Positions 43,610 to 55,646 of a stretch of 64,000 bases of DNA are shown here, piece after piece. Source of the stretch: Cryptomeria japonica (Eukaryota; Streptophyta; Pinopsida; Cupressales; Cupressaceae); assembly GCF_030272615.1 (NCBI RefSeq), contig NC_081411.1:213335744-213399743 (forward strand), given 5' to 3'. The notes beneath the pieces were generated by a model. That model was given only the letters and a program-made list of their open reading frames with translations, ran no database searches and was not told the DNA's origin. The stretch's first letter is position 1, and each line of letters starts with the position of its first letter. A program made the position numbers and the translations under genes.

Positions 43610-45330
43610 TACACAAACTCTAACCCTCATTATTTTAAAGTCTTGGATGTGTTGGGTTAGGATGAGAGTTTGAGTTAAATTAGGGTTAGGGTTTAAGTTA
43701 GAGATAGGATTTAATTAGGGGTTTTGATTAAGGTTATGGTTAGTGTTAGGGTTCTAGGATAAATCTTGAGGTCAAGGTTGGGGTTGGGGTTTAATTAGGG
43801 TTAGGGTCATAGTTTATTAGGGTTAAGATTAATATTCTAGATGAAAGCTTGGATCAAGGTCAAGTTTAGGCTTGGGTTGGTGTGATAGTTCATTTAGAGT
43901 GAAGGTTAAAGTTAGGGTTAAATTAGGTCTATGGTTAGCAATACATTTGTTAAACTTGTTATAATTAATGCCTTACATCATTAGGTTAGGGTTAGGGTTA
44001 GTGTTAAAAAGTTATAGAATAAACTTTGATATCAAGGTTATAGTTTGCATTAAGGTTGCACTAGGGTTTAGGTTCAAGATTAATTAAGATTAAAAATAGA
44101 ATAAGGATTGCCATTACAATTAGAGTAAGTGTTAGGGTTAAGGCTAGGTTAGGCTAGGGTTAAATAGGGTTAGGTATCAATTAGGATTATAGAAGAAATA
44201 TTTGACTTAGGGTTAGGGTTATATTATGAATAGAATTTCAATAGCATTAGGGTTAATATTAGTTTAGGTTAAGGTTAAGGTTAAGGTTAGGATTTAATTA
44301 GGATTAAGGTTAATGTTAGATTAGGATTCAATAAGGGAAAAATATTTTATTTATGATAAGGTTTGAATTAGGGTTATGATTGGGCTTTAATTTGGGCTAT
44401 AACTAAAATTAGAGTTAGGGTTAAATTGGGGTTAGGATTAATGTCAAGCTATATTCTAAACAATTTTAGCATTAGGGTTAAATTAGAGCCAATATTGGAC
44501 TAGGGTTAAAGTTAGGGTTAGAGTGAAAATTAGAGATAGGATTTGGATTATGGTTAAATTAGGGTGAGGTTTCAATGGGTTGGGGCTAAGATTAAGGTTA
44601 GTGTTCAAGTTGAGTTGTAGGTAAATGAGTGTTCAAGTTAGGATTTATTTTAAATTAGGATTAATATTCAATTAATATTATCAATAGATTTTAGTTATGG
44701 CTAAGGTTTAATTAGTGTTAGAGTTATGGCTATGATTCAATTAAGTCAGGATTTAGTTAGTGTTCATAAAATGTTGATGTTATAGTTCAATTACCGTCAA
44801 GGTTAGAATTAGAATAAAGTTGGGATTACTGTTTAATTATGATTATGGTTTGAATATTATTAGTGTTAATATTAGGTTAGTAAGGTTAGGGTTAGGTTTA
44901 ATGTTAGGTTAGGGTTTAATAAGAGTTAGGGCTAGGGCTCAATTAGAGTTCAATTAGAGTTAGGGTAAAATTATGGTTATAAGAAAAATATTTGAGTTGG
45001 AATTAACATATAATTAGGGTTAGGGTCAAGATTGGAGATTAATTATGGTTGGGTTAATGTTAGATTATGGTTTAGATAAGTTTATCATTAGCAATCAATG
45101 AGGGTTATATTTAATGTTAGATTAGGATTAAGGTTAGGCTTAGAATTGAAATTAAAAATAGGATTGGGCTTAGAGATGAATTAACATTAGGATCAATGTT
45201 ACATTAGGGTTTAAATAGGGGTATGTCTAGATTCTATTGGGGTTAGATTTAATATTAGATAAGGGTTAAGGTTAAGGTTACACTTAGAATTAAAGATATA
45301 TGATTAGGGTTAGGTTTCAATAAGTATCAT
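43610..45330 (+). repeat. Degenerate telomere-like array (GGTTAG/TTAGGG-rich), about 1.7 kb
   Basis: Dense G-rich plus-strand words GGGTTAGGGTT, AGGGTTA and TTAGGTTAGG, separated by related derivatives (GGATTA, GGTTTAA, GTTAATG). Perfect hexamer phasing TTAGGGTTAGGG appears at about 43986-43997, and TTTAGG heptamer-type words also occur. Strand asymmetry is almost complete, apart from one CTAACCC word at 43619. The array is too decayed to be a recent telomere. It is an old interstitial telomere-like repeat or a satellite derived from one. Confidence 0.8.
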
Positions 45331-47309
45331 ATATATTAAACCTAATATTTATTTATAAGTAGATCATTGTAAATCAAATGTTATTTTGAATTTTCCTTCA
45401 AATAATTTAAGTGATTTATTAAATAATTTCACATCAATTTTATTACAATCAACTCTTTACTATTATTTAAGAATGCTAAATATATTTTTAAGTTTAATAT
45501 CTTTGGACCTACTTTACTTGGATCTCTCAAAATATAAATATGCTAGTAATAATATTAATCATTATATTCATAATCACAATATATAAACATTTATAATTAG
45601 AATTCATAGTGTTATCTCACTTGTTGGGAATGTAGCAGCTTATTACCAGCTGATGGATCGGTGGACAACATGTTATCTGTTGTTAAGTTGTAAACTTCGG
45701 AGGATTTCTTCTATCCTTCATCGTCATAAGAATTAAAGTTCTTCAAAACCTCTTCCATCGCGATAAGATTTAAACTTCTGCAAACTTCCTCCTTCGTCAT
45801 TTGCCTTAATTTTCTTCAAGCCTTCTCGCTTGGCATTTTGGTAAGTTTCTTCAAGTTTTTGTTACAATCAAACAGGTCAGAGCTAGAAGAAGATTAAGGC
45901 CATGACGTTGTGGGAGGCTCGTTTTCTCGAAAAAAAAACTAAAGCCCATCATTCTATCATGTTTGATTGACGCTTCCAACGTTTTAAAACCACAGGACTT
46001 CACGCAGGAAGAAATATAGTTTGCTCGAGGAAGGCTGGGAAATACTACTTTTAGGGGCCGTTTGTGGAAGGGCAAAGTCCACGAATTTGAGGTTTAAACG
46101 CTGTGCTCTCTTTTCATTCAATTTTTAAAGATGTGTTACACAATTCGTGAGTATTACGTGCTTGGTACTTCTCAGAAAAATAAATTCAGCTAAGAAAAAA
46201 TACTTTCTACATTGAAATAGGGAGCTTGCTATCTTAGTGTCACTTATAAACTGACAGGGTTCTATTGCATGTAACTTATTTTGGATTTCTATTTTATTTT
46301 CCTCCATGAAACAAAGTGTTTCCAGTTTTTAGTGAGTTTAATAGATTTGTTTAATGTCGTGAGTTGTCTGTCATTTGCTTAAAGCTTCATTTTGTTGGTA
46401 TGTACATATTGTACCATAGTTTTCTGGTTTTTCATTTTAATTTGGATTGTTTTGCTAAGAGAGCATGCATGTATTCATTCTTTATTGTAAAGGTCCTGTG
46501 TTTATAATTTAGCAACCACCAACAAGTAGCTTAATTTAGGCAATGGTTTTTCTACTCATTATTGATTTAAAAGTTTTAAAAGTTTTGAAAGAAAATTTTG
46601 GATCTTCGTGTAATTATCTGCATTTTTTCTTTTGGTTTTAATTAATGGTTTATAAATCTAGTGTTGTAAATTATAACTCTTTATAATTTCACATTTATTT
46701 TTCTTTTCTTTCTTTAGTATGTTTCTTTCGAGGTCATGTTTAACTTATTTTTGCCTTTTCACATCTAAACTATTGTCATATACACCTGAGGTGACCTAGT
46801 CTTATGTCTTGCTTGTGCACTCCACACCTGCATCTATTCCACCTCCTTTTTGTGTGGACTATGGTTCTACACACTAAATTCTTGGTGGACTGGGATGCTA
46901 GGTGCCATAGTCCCTCCTAGAAGGGCCCAAATTTGAATTTGTGGGAGTATCGATTCTCACGATTTATGATCTGATATTGATAAATTGATACGATCCATGG
47001 AAGTCAACCTAAAAGTGAAAATACCTTGCTAACCCTATATAAAGGCATCATCCCTAATTCATTTATCATCTAATCATTTCATTCTGAAACTTTTTTAATT
47101 CGTTTAAGGGAAAATTTGAGCACAAGGAGCATCAAGCTACATCAAGTTGTTTTCAAGTATGTGTTTATGTCGGATTTTATTATGATTTATTGTGTTATTG
47201 CATAAGACTTGGACGAATTATCTAAAGAGAATTTCATCATTAATCAAAGGTATAATCATTTCATTTTAGAACTTTCAATTTAACATTTCTTTTAGATTTA
47301 GAATTTTCC
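45331..47309. other. No gene seen; one TATA-box-like site
   Basis: AT-rich DNA with short unrelated frames. TATATAAAGG at 47036-47045, followed by leader-like sequence, looks like a plant core promoter or LTR promoter on the plus strand, but no LTR partner was found. Confidence 0.35.
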
Positions 47310-47611
47310 CTACCAAGAGTAATATCTATTTTCGTCATTCTTGTAGTGGAGGTTAACACATACATGAAACTTGACTTAGGTAAGCCCCTATATAGCCCAA
47401 CACCATTTTCTTCTTCTTTTTATGCATTTCAAAGCTTAGAAACATGTTGTAGACTTGTTCCTACCAAGAGTAGTCTCTCTTTTCATTATTCTTGTAGTGG
47501 AGGTTAACACCTACGTGAAGTTTGACTGAGGAAAGCCCCTATATAGCCCACCACCATTTCCTTCTTCTTTTTATGCATTTCCAAGCTTAGAAATTGGTTG
47601 CGGGCTCAATT
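47310..47611. repeat. 151-bp tandem duplication
   Basis: CTACCAAGAG starts at 47310 and 47461. Both copies continue through TTCTTGTAGTGGAGGTTAAC, AAGCCCCTATATAGCCCA and TTTTTATGCATTTC. The copies differ by scattered substitutions. Confidence 0.85.
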
Positions 47612-47850
47612 TGAATTTACAACAACATAGTGAACACATAGATAGAGGCAACTAGAAAAAAATCAACCAAAAAGAAAGGACTAAAGTGCCTAGCATCCTC
47701 ATCCACCTAGAATAAGGAAAATAGCACTAGTGTCGAGGTGTTTTGACCTAAAAGTTGACTAGAAGCTAGTTTGGCTACTTCTGAGACTAGTTTGACCCTA
47801 TTGGAAAATAATTTAAATTCAATAAATAATTGAATAATAGTAATCTATAA

Positions 47851-48304
47851 ATGTGCCCAAGTCGAGCGAGTGAGGGTGACGTATGCGACCATAGGGGTAA
47901 TTTTATGTTGGCTTACACAATCAACTTAGGATCACAAGCATCAAGTTTTGCAGAGGTGACTACTATTTATCACGGGCTAATTATTATCAATGAAAGAAAG
48001 TACAATCAAATCATAATAGAAGGTGATTCAAAAAACACAATCCTTCTTCTTAAGAATGAAGCTACTTTAGACTGGAAGTATGAAAACTTGGTGGCCAAGT
48101 GTAAGACCCTCATTCAAAGAATTAGATGTAATTAGCCACATCTACCTCTGTCACACGAGAAAGGAAGCCAACAAAGTTGCAGACAAGATGGCATCAATCG
48201 GATCATTTTCCAAGGAGTTAAAAATATGGGCAAATATCTATGATATATCGGATTTGGTTCGTGCAACAATCTCTGAGGACAAAATGTTTAATGATGGAGT
48301 ATAA
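47851..48304 (+). pseudogene. RNase H domain fragment (RVT_3 type, LINE-derived)
   Basis: The first frame gives CDHRGNFMLAY, SSFAEVTTIYHGLIII, IIIEGDSKNTILLL and LDWKYENLVAKC (47878-48100). A shift by one base near 48120 leads to ISHIYLCHTRKEANKVADKMAS (about 48130-48195). The Glu of AE, the Asp of GDS and the AD near the end fit RNase H catalytic positions. The N-terminal strand with the first Asp is degraded. This domain usually closes plant LINE ORF2 or sits in domesticated plant genes. No RT lies upstream, so it is an orphan piece. Confidence 0.75.
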
Positions 48305-48519
48305 TTTAAAAATCATCTTTATTATTTTCCTCACCACCTTTTTGGTTAGTCATTTTCTTTTATGGTGGCAGACGTCCTATTCCAAAAGTATTGTCACTTT
48401 CATTCTTCAGGTTGTAAGTGGTGTCCAAAGAACTGGTTTTTGCATTACCCACCTGGTTTTTTCTTCGAAACTCCCTCTGTTTGAGATGGAGGGGACTTAA
48501 TTCAAACAAAACCTGATAA

Positions 48520-48807
48520 TGTGAAGAATTCAAGAGGAAACCAAAACTATGGAAGAAAGTGGTTAAAGGGAACCTGGATAGTTATGTCGAAGGCATCCAA
48601 GGTTTCTATCCAGAGCTTTCCAAGAATTTCGCACAAGCCTGCCAAAAGTGGGAGGTGAAGATTGGAAAGATCACCTTTAAAATCATACCAGAGTTGATTG
48701 CTACCATTACTGGGCTTCGACAGGATGGAATAATGTTCCCTAAGAAACCGAAAGGGTCTTATAAAGAGGAATTTAAACGATTCTTCAAGGTGGAAGGAGC
48801 TCATTAG
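48520..48807 (+). pseudogene. Unknown protein fragment (possibly repeat-encoded)
   Basis: The plus-strand open frame has no ATG in this stretch; it reads LDSYVEGIQGFYPELSKNF, FKIIPELIATITGLRQDG and PKGSYKEEFKRFF, ending at a TAG at 48805. The layout (helix, strand, a TGL(R/P)xxG turn) recalls N-terminal domains of large plant repeat-encoded proteins, but I cannot name a family. It ends inside a perfect 58-bp tandem duplication. Confidence 0.35.
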
Positions 48808-48890
48808 TTACCAGCTTTTAAACATATAAATGAAACGATTCTTCAAGGTGGAAGGAGCTCATTAGTTACCAGCTTTTAAACATATAAATG
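48775..48890. repeat. Perfect 58-bp tandem duplication
   Basis: 48775-48832 and 48833-48890 are identical (AAACGATTCTTCAAGG... to ...ACATATAAATG). The junction falls just after the stop of the fragment above, so the duplicated copy repeats its last 11 codons. Confidence 0.95.
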
Positions 48891-50060
48891 TTTGTTATAC
48901 TTATTTTATCTATTGTAAGATTTTAAATTTGAAGTCTACGTGCTACTCTAAGTTAATGTTCTTTACCTATTCTCAAATAAGTTTAGTCTAGTCCTCCATA
49001 ATCATAGAAAATTTGAACATTAAGACACTTTCAATAATAATCACTTTAGAAAGTTAAAATTTGACTTCAAATTAAAAATTTATATCATTTCAGTTTACAG
49101 ATTTCAATCAAAACTGACAGTTTATTGTTATATAAGGCTGTGTATTGAAAAATTCACAATTGAATAAAGTTTGGTTGATAAGATTATTTCAGTAAAAGTC
49201 AATTTTTAGGGTCAAAGTCAATTTTTAGGTCTAAAGTTTGGAAACAAGCATAAACTTCTTAATAAGACAGAATACAATCAAGTTTATAAATTTTGGTCAA
49301 GTTTGATACAAAGTTGGTAAACCCTGATATCACTTTGTATACAACTGTAAAAAATTTAGGCACAAAGATTATTCACTCACAGTCCTTTTCTACATTTAGA
49401 AAGTTGATTTTTGCTTTAATTTCTCAATAAGACAGATCATCGTTCAAGTTTATAAAATTTAGTCAAGCTTAGGACGATATTGATAAAACCCATCACTGAG
49501 AATTAAAATGACAGCCATTTATGACCATCAAGGCCTGCCATTTATGACTTTCCTGGAATCTTATTTGCAACACATTTCGTCAAATAAGACCTCATGACTG
49601 ACGATTACTAGGAACGGCTGTTTCCGGGCAGACAGCTTTGATGTAGACATATATCATTATTGAGCGTATTGCAACAACCAGCACAATCATATTGACAGAA
49701 AACGTACTGGGAAGTATCTTTCTGCACTTTATACGATTGGGGAGGAAATTGTCTGCTCGGACAAGATCAGAAGGAACGAAGACAAAAATCAAGACCCACT
49801 CAATCAAATCAATTTCCAAGTACAGTCTGGACATTATCGCTAGGTTTCCTTAAAAAAACTTTTTTAATTTGAAACACTTCTAAAGTATATTGTATAATTA
49901 TATAAAAACAATCTATCGTCCTGTTGATATTGCTCTAGCTTTGTAAGTGTAGTCTTATTCCTTTTTGAAGAATGAATCTTTAGTTTTCTATTGCATTTAT
50001 TGCATCATCTATGTAGGTAGCTTTCACCTTTAAAGGGTCTTGTTTTCATAATTCTATAGT
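48891..50060. other. No gene seen
   Basis: AT-rich DNA left of element E. GTCAATTTTTAGG occurs twice near 49200, a minor local duplication. An 80-codon minus frame at 49592-49834 has no recognisable domain. Confidence 0.4.
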
Positions 50061-51100
50061 TGTTATTATTGCAGTTTAAGGATTAACGTCAACTATCAAA
50101 GAGAAACTATCACAATGATTAAATTGAAGGTCTTAAAAACGTAATTGAAATGCTTAAATGATCATAACAATAATAAAGCGATAAATTAACAAAGAGAGAA
50201 AGAAGAGAGAAGACAAGAACACCAGTTGATAACGGAGCTCACCAATATGGCTGGGGGCCCCTCTCCAACAGACTGACTGATCTTTGATTATGCTCCAACA
50301 ATAGTTACAAGGTCTTCAACTTGCACAAGTTACAAGTCTCCTGATTACAATGAGTACAAAGTCATTCTCCTTCAAATGCAACAGCAAGACATTAGCCTTC
50401 CAACTTGCATAGAGATGAACTCTCAAACTTCATAAAACAATTCTCTCACAAATCACCACTATCTCAAACTCCCCACTTACCCCTCTTTTTATACACCATT
50501 TTTGCCCAATTTGACTTAAAACCAATTGATTTTGAAAATCTCCCTATATCTTCCATTTACAACCTTAAATCTTGAAAATCCCCTTTAATTAACATCAAAA
50601 AAATCCATATTTTAACCAGATCCTCTTAAAATGTATGTCTTATATAAATTAAGCCTTAAAATATAGCCTTCAGGTCTTTATTGAATCCCTTATTGACCGG
50701 ATTGGGCGTTTGAGGTTTAAATTTGTTTCGACGGTTGATAGTGGAGGGGCTTGCGATTGGCCCAAGCCATCCAGTCACAGGTTTTACCTAATTCAAAATA
50801 TTTTATTTATGGACTTGCTTGCTTAAATTGCAAGGTTCACGTGGGATCCTTTGGTTTGGAGATGCTAACGGAAGTTGGGTGGTGGTTCGGCCCACACCGA
50901 TCCCCGATCTGCGGCTTGTTTTTTTAAAAATAAATTGATGCCCGTAAGTGATAGCGCGTAAAGCGGGGGTGTAGTGGTGAGGAAAGTTTGTAGCAAATGG
51001 GAGGTTGGGGTTTTGATTCCCCAAAACGTCTTTTGACCAAAACGTCCGCTGCGTGGAGCATTATCATTTTTTTTGGTGGAGAACATATCCACCCGGATCA
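50061..51100 (-). repeat. Element E 3' LTR (left edge approximate)
   Basis: Aligns with 55647-56684 from about 50080 on, at high identity, and ends ACCCGGATCA. The first 40 bases differ, including an extra stretch inside GATTAAC...GATTAAATTG. The T-arm-like segment here has decayed (TTTTGATT). Confidence 0.85.
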
Positions 51101-51115
51101 ATCCTCCTCCCCACT
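51101..51115 (-). promoter_or_regulatory. Element E polypurine tract
   Basis: Minus strand AGTGGGGAGGAGGAT directly precedes the TGATCCGGGT start of the 3' LTR. Confidence 0.82.
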
Positions 51116-51179
51116 GGAGAGCTTTAGGACCTCCGAAAGCTTTATTACTCGGAAATTAAGTGGTGATACAACTCCCTCA

Positions 51180-53880
51180 CTCTTTCAACCTCCATCCATT
51201 GTGCTTTTGCAGGATTCATCCAGAATCATTGGAGGCTCGTACAACCTTAGGTTTTCTATATTTACAACTGAGTAAATTTGCATATATGGAAGAAGATTAA
51301 GGCGAAATGCATTGGTACCGATCTTTTCCAAGATCTCAAAGGGACCATATCTGATAGGCTTAAGCTTCTTACCTTCACCTTACATTGTTTCCTTGCTGAT
51401 ATGTAACCAAACATGGTCACCAACCTGAAAATGATGATCTATGCGAAGCTTGTAATGTCAAGCCTTGCATTTGGCTTGTCTCTTCCCCAACTGAGCTTCT
51501 ACTGCCTGATGAACTACTTGAAATTTTTGAATGAACTTCAAAGCCTTCTCTCCATCATGACGTCCATCTTCAACATCATCTTTTCCAAAGGCAAAGTCCA
51601 TCAATGTTCTTGGCACGTACCCGAAACATGTCTCAAAAGGAGATCTTTTTGTTGAAGAGTGTGTTGCATGATTGTAACAATGTATTCAACATAGTGTAGA
51701 CTCTCATCCCACAACTTGGGATGTTTGTTGCAGTAGCCTCGACGCAAGTGTACAAATGTTCTATTTACCACTTCTGTTTGTCCATCGGTCAGTGGATGGA
51801 AAGTTATACTTTTCCTTAGCTTTGTGTCTATGAGATTCCACAATGTAGCCCAAAATTCTCCTAGGAATCAAGAATCTCAATCTAATACAATGGAAGTAGG
51901 GAGTCCAAAATGGACCCATACATATTGGAAGTAAAAATGAGCTACCAGTTCAGCTGTGATCTGTTTCTTACAAGGCATTATAATACACATTTTGTTGAAT
52001 CTGTCAACTACTACAAATAGATAGTCATGTCCCTTTTTAGATATGGGAAGTCCTGCAACAAAATCCATCGAAACACTTTCCCAAGGTCGAGACAGAACAG
52101 GAAGAGGTGTGTACAACCCCAACTTCCTGTTACTTGGTTTACTTGTTGCACACATTATACATCCTTTGATATATTTAGTTACAGTTTCCTGCATGTGAGG
52201 CCAATAACAATATTTTTGCAATTGAACCAATGTTTTACTTACCCCAAAATGTCCTGCAATCAAAGAGGTATGTGCTTCTCAAATCACCTGTGCCCGTTCA
52301 TCTTTAGGAACACATAATTTACCCAAGTGGTACAACAAGTTATCCTACACATAGTAATCTTTTTCTTCTACATGTTTACCCTGGATTAAAACTGCATATA
52401 TATCCTTAAAGTTCTCATCATTAGCATATTGTTCTTGAAAACTTTTACGAACCATGGAACTATTTTTAAGGATTATCAAAGCATTCTTAACTGGAAGCCT
52501 AGGGAGCATATCTGCTACTTTGTTATGGGAACCTTTCTTATACTTAATCACCAAATGAAACTGTTGAAGAAAACCCATCCACCTAAAATGCCTACTTTGT
52601 TGCAGTTTAGACAATGAGTGCAAATACTGAAGTGGTTGATGATCAGTGTGGATTACAGTTTCTTTGCCCATTAAGTAGTGTTTACATTCCTTAACATGAA
52701 CTAAAGCATAAAGTTCCTTATCATAAGTGGGATAGTTACTTATTACTCCCGAAAAAGTTTCAGAGTGGTAGCAAACTGGTTTACCTCCTTGCATGAGTAT
52801 AGCTCCCATGGCAAACCCACTTGCATCTGTCTCGATCTCATATGGATGATGTAAATCTGGTAAAGCCAGAACTGGTGCGGTTCTCAAATTTTCTTTCAAA
52901 GTGTCAAAAGCCTTCTTTTATGGACCTCCCCACTAAAAAGTTGACTTCGTATTGGTCAATGCATGCAATGGTGATGCGATAAAAGAGAAGTTTGCAATGA
53001 ACTTCCTCCAGTACTGAAGTGCACCTAAGAAATTCCTGACTTCTATGACTGTACTTGGCTTAGGCCATTTCACAATACATTCGACCTTCGTAGGGTCTAC
53101 TTTCAATTGACCATTCCCTACGATATAGCCTAGGTACACTAAGGATGTCTTAGCGAACTCGCATTTAGACATCTTTACAAAAAGTTTTTCTTTCCTTAAT
53201 ACATCAAGGATTTTTTTAACATGAGTTACATGATCTTCCCAAGACTTGCTGAATACAAGAATATCATATAAGTAGACTATGACAAAATCATCAATAAAAG
53301 GATGAAAGACATCATTCATGACTCTCATGAATGTAGTTGGTGCATTACAAATCCTGAAGGGCATAACCAACCACTCGTAAAGTCCTTGTTTAGTCTTAAA
53401 AGCAGTTTTCCAAATATCATTTTCTGCAATTTGTATCTGATGATATCCACTACGCAAGTCTAACTTAGTGAAATAAATTGCATGTTTCAATTGATCAAGT
53501 AAATCATCAATTCTAGGAAGAGGGTTCATGTTCTTTACTGTTATCTTATTCAGAGCCCTATAGTTGATGCACATTCTCCAAGTCCCATCTTTCTTTAGAA
53601 CCAACACAATAGGAGAACCGCAAGGAGATGTACTAGGACGAATAACTCCTTTCTCAACTAGCTCTTGAACCTTCTTTTTGATCTCTTCATTTTGCAAGAC
53701 TGATAAATGATACATGCCAATGTTTGGAAGTGGCACATCCTGCTGTAACTGGATCTCATGTTGTATCTCTCTCTTAGGAGGCAATCCTTTTGGTTCCTGA
53801 AACAAGTCATCATAAGCAGAAACAACTTTGACCATTTCAGCCTTATGTTTAGGATCACATCCTTTAAATGCCTCAGATGT
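51180..53880 (-). pseudogene. Element E pol: reverse transcriptase, RNase H, integrase
   Basis: RT runs from about 53800 to 53000, with RPSTSPCGSPIVLVLKKDG, FTKLDLRSGYHQI and MPFRICNAPTTF. The catalytic box reads YLYD (53263-53274) in place of YLDD. RNase H: ETDASGFAMGAIL (about 52830), TYDKELYAL and HTDHQPLQYL (about 52640). Integrase: zinc-finger Cys pair CIMCATSK (about 52160), MDFVAGLP (52065) and FHPLTDGQTEVVNR (about 51785), giving the D, D and E positions. After a frameshift near 51650 a GPY/F-type C-terminal module follows (RYGPFEILEKIGTNAFRL, about 51290-51350). In-frame stops occur near 53881, 52933, 52916, 52345 and 51877. It would reverse-transcribe and integrate the element if intact. 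Confidence 0.92.
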
Positions 53881-55597
53881 TTATTCCTCTTTGTCTTTTA
53901 CAAGCATTAACACAAACTTCTTACTAGAGTTGACTAACCTTTTCATCTTACCAACATTAACTAGTGAAAGATTATTCTTTACCTTATGTGCCTGTACAAT
54001 GTATTCAACCTTATCTTTAAAAATATGGTATTTGTTCTCCCCTCTATAGAAGATAGCCTGTCGGTCATACAAATAGGGAGTCCCAAGTACAAGATCACAA
54101 ATATCTAAAGGGACTACATCAGCTTCTACCTCATCTACAAAGTTTGCAGTGATAGCAAATCTTATCTTACATTGTTTAGTTACTTGCAATTGTGCATTAT
54201 TGCAAACCCATCCCAGAGGGTATGGTTTCAGATGAGGTGTTGTAGTCAAGTTAATCTTTTTAAAAATTTCTTCAAATATCAAGTTAAATTGAGAACCTGT
54301 ATCAAATAATGTATAAACTTTAGTATGTTTGATAACAGCCCAAATATGAAATAATTCATTCCTTTGCTTATCATTCTTAGGAGCAGAATCTTTACTTGTA
54401 CTTGCACTTATATTAGAAGAACTTGTAGTTGATGAGAGAGATATACCTTTTTCTTTACCTTGGATTCCGACAGCAATGATATTTGTCTCATCTCCAGAGT
54501 CAGATCCAAGGTCCTGTTGAACTATAGCAGCAATCTTTTGTTTGTCTTTGTCTCCACCATATCTCTTTGGCTTCTTTTCAGGGTGCAACTTCCAACACCT
54601 AGAATCATCATGCCTTTCTTTCTTGCAATGTGAGCATGTGGTTTTTTCACCCTCTTTCTTCACTGTAGCTATCTTTTTCCCCTTCCCTTTGTTTTGGGAT
54701 TTGTTCTCCGACTTAGATGGCTTCTTATCAGACTTATCAATAAAAGAACCCTTACCTCTTAACTCTAGGTGTGTGGCTTGAACACAGACTTCATCTAAGT
54801 TACTAGGATTCAAGACCAAAATTGAATGTCTCGGATAAGAGTAAAGACCACCTATGTACTTAAGAAACATGTCATGGGTATACAATGGAACATTTAATGC
54901 AATAGCCTTCTTTCTGAATTCATGGGTGTAATCCTGGACAGACTGACCTTTTCCTTGCCTAAAAAGTTGTCAGTTCATCATTAACTGTTGCATATGTCCT
55001 AGGGGATATAATTGCTTCTTGAGAGCATTAACAAAGTTTGACCAAGTTAAATTGATTTTACAATGTTAGAGTTGTACCTCCTAACCAAAGAGTAGCTAAC
55101 TGGATCCTATCGGCATCATCTAAGAGGTTTTGGACTCTACAATAGACTTCAACCTGTTGAATCCAATCATCTAATTTTTCAGCATTTAATTCCCCACAAT
55201 ACTTTGGTAGATCAAATTTTACATTCAATTCAATCTTAGGCTTATGTGAACTCTTGAAAAGAGAAGAAGACTCAAAATAAGTAGAAGAGGGAGAAGACGT
55301 GGAAGAAGGAGAAGAAGGAGATGGAGGTGTTTTTGGAGGCTCACGGTCACTTCTTGGTCTTTTTCCTCTATTCTCACGAGCTGCACGTCTTCGCATCTTG
55401 TCCTCTCTCTCTTGTACTAAAACTTGTACAATAGTTTCCAAATTCTGAAGAGTCTTTTGAATACTCTTTTCTTCGGAACCTTGTCCACCAGCTTTTTCTT
55501 CCATTTGTGATGGTGGATTAGTTCTTTGTTTTCCGATCTCAGGATTATATTCTTCAAGTGTGCCTTCACCTCGTTGGCTCTTGGATTTCGTTATCAT
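53881..55597 (-). pseudogene. Element E gag and protease
   Basis: An ATG at 55597 opens a Ser/Pro/Lys-rich N-terminus, then the gag core (FDLPKYCGELNAEKLDDWI, about 55200). A frameshift after 55058 leads to GKGQSVQDYTHEFRKKA (about 54930). The zinc knuckle CSHCKKERHDDSRC is intact near 54620. The protease shows the normal D-T-G triad in YTLFDTGSQFNLI (about 54300) and later DLVLGTPYL (about 54080). A TAA at 53881-53883 interrupts the frame before RT. Gag would form the particle and bind RNA, and protease would cleave the polyprotein. Confidence 0.9.
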
Positions 55598-55624
55598 TCA
55601 CCTCTGCAAACACTAGTCACAACA

Positions 55625-55636
55625 AGCTCTGATACC
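55625..55636 (-). promoter_or_regulatory. Element E primer-binding site (initiator tRNA-Met)
   Basis: Minus strand TGGTATCAGAGC, ten bases after the LTR end CCTAACA. Confidence 0.9.
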
Positions 55637-55646
55637 ACTTGATCTG

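Noticed and set aside
43610-45330. A CRISPR array or active telomere as an explanation for the GGTTAG-rich block
   Set aside because: No regular repeat-spacer periodicity, and the array is too degenerate and flanked by unrelated DNA on both sides.
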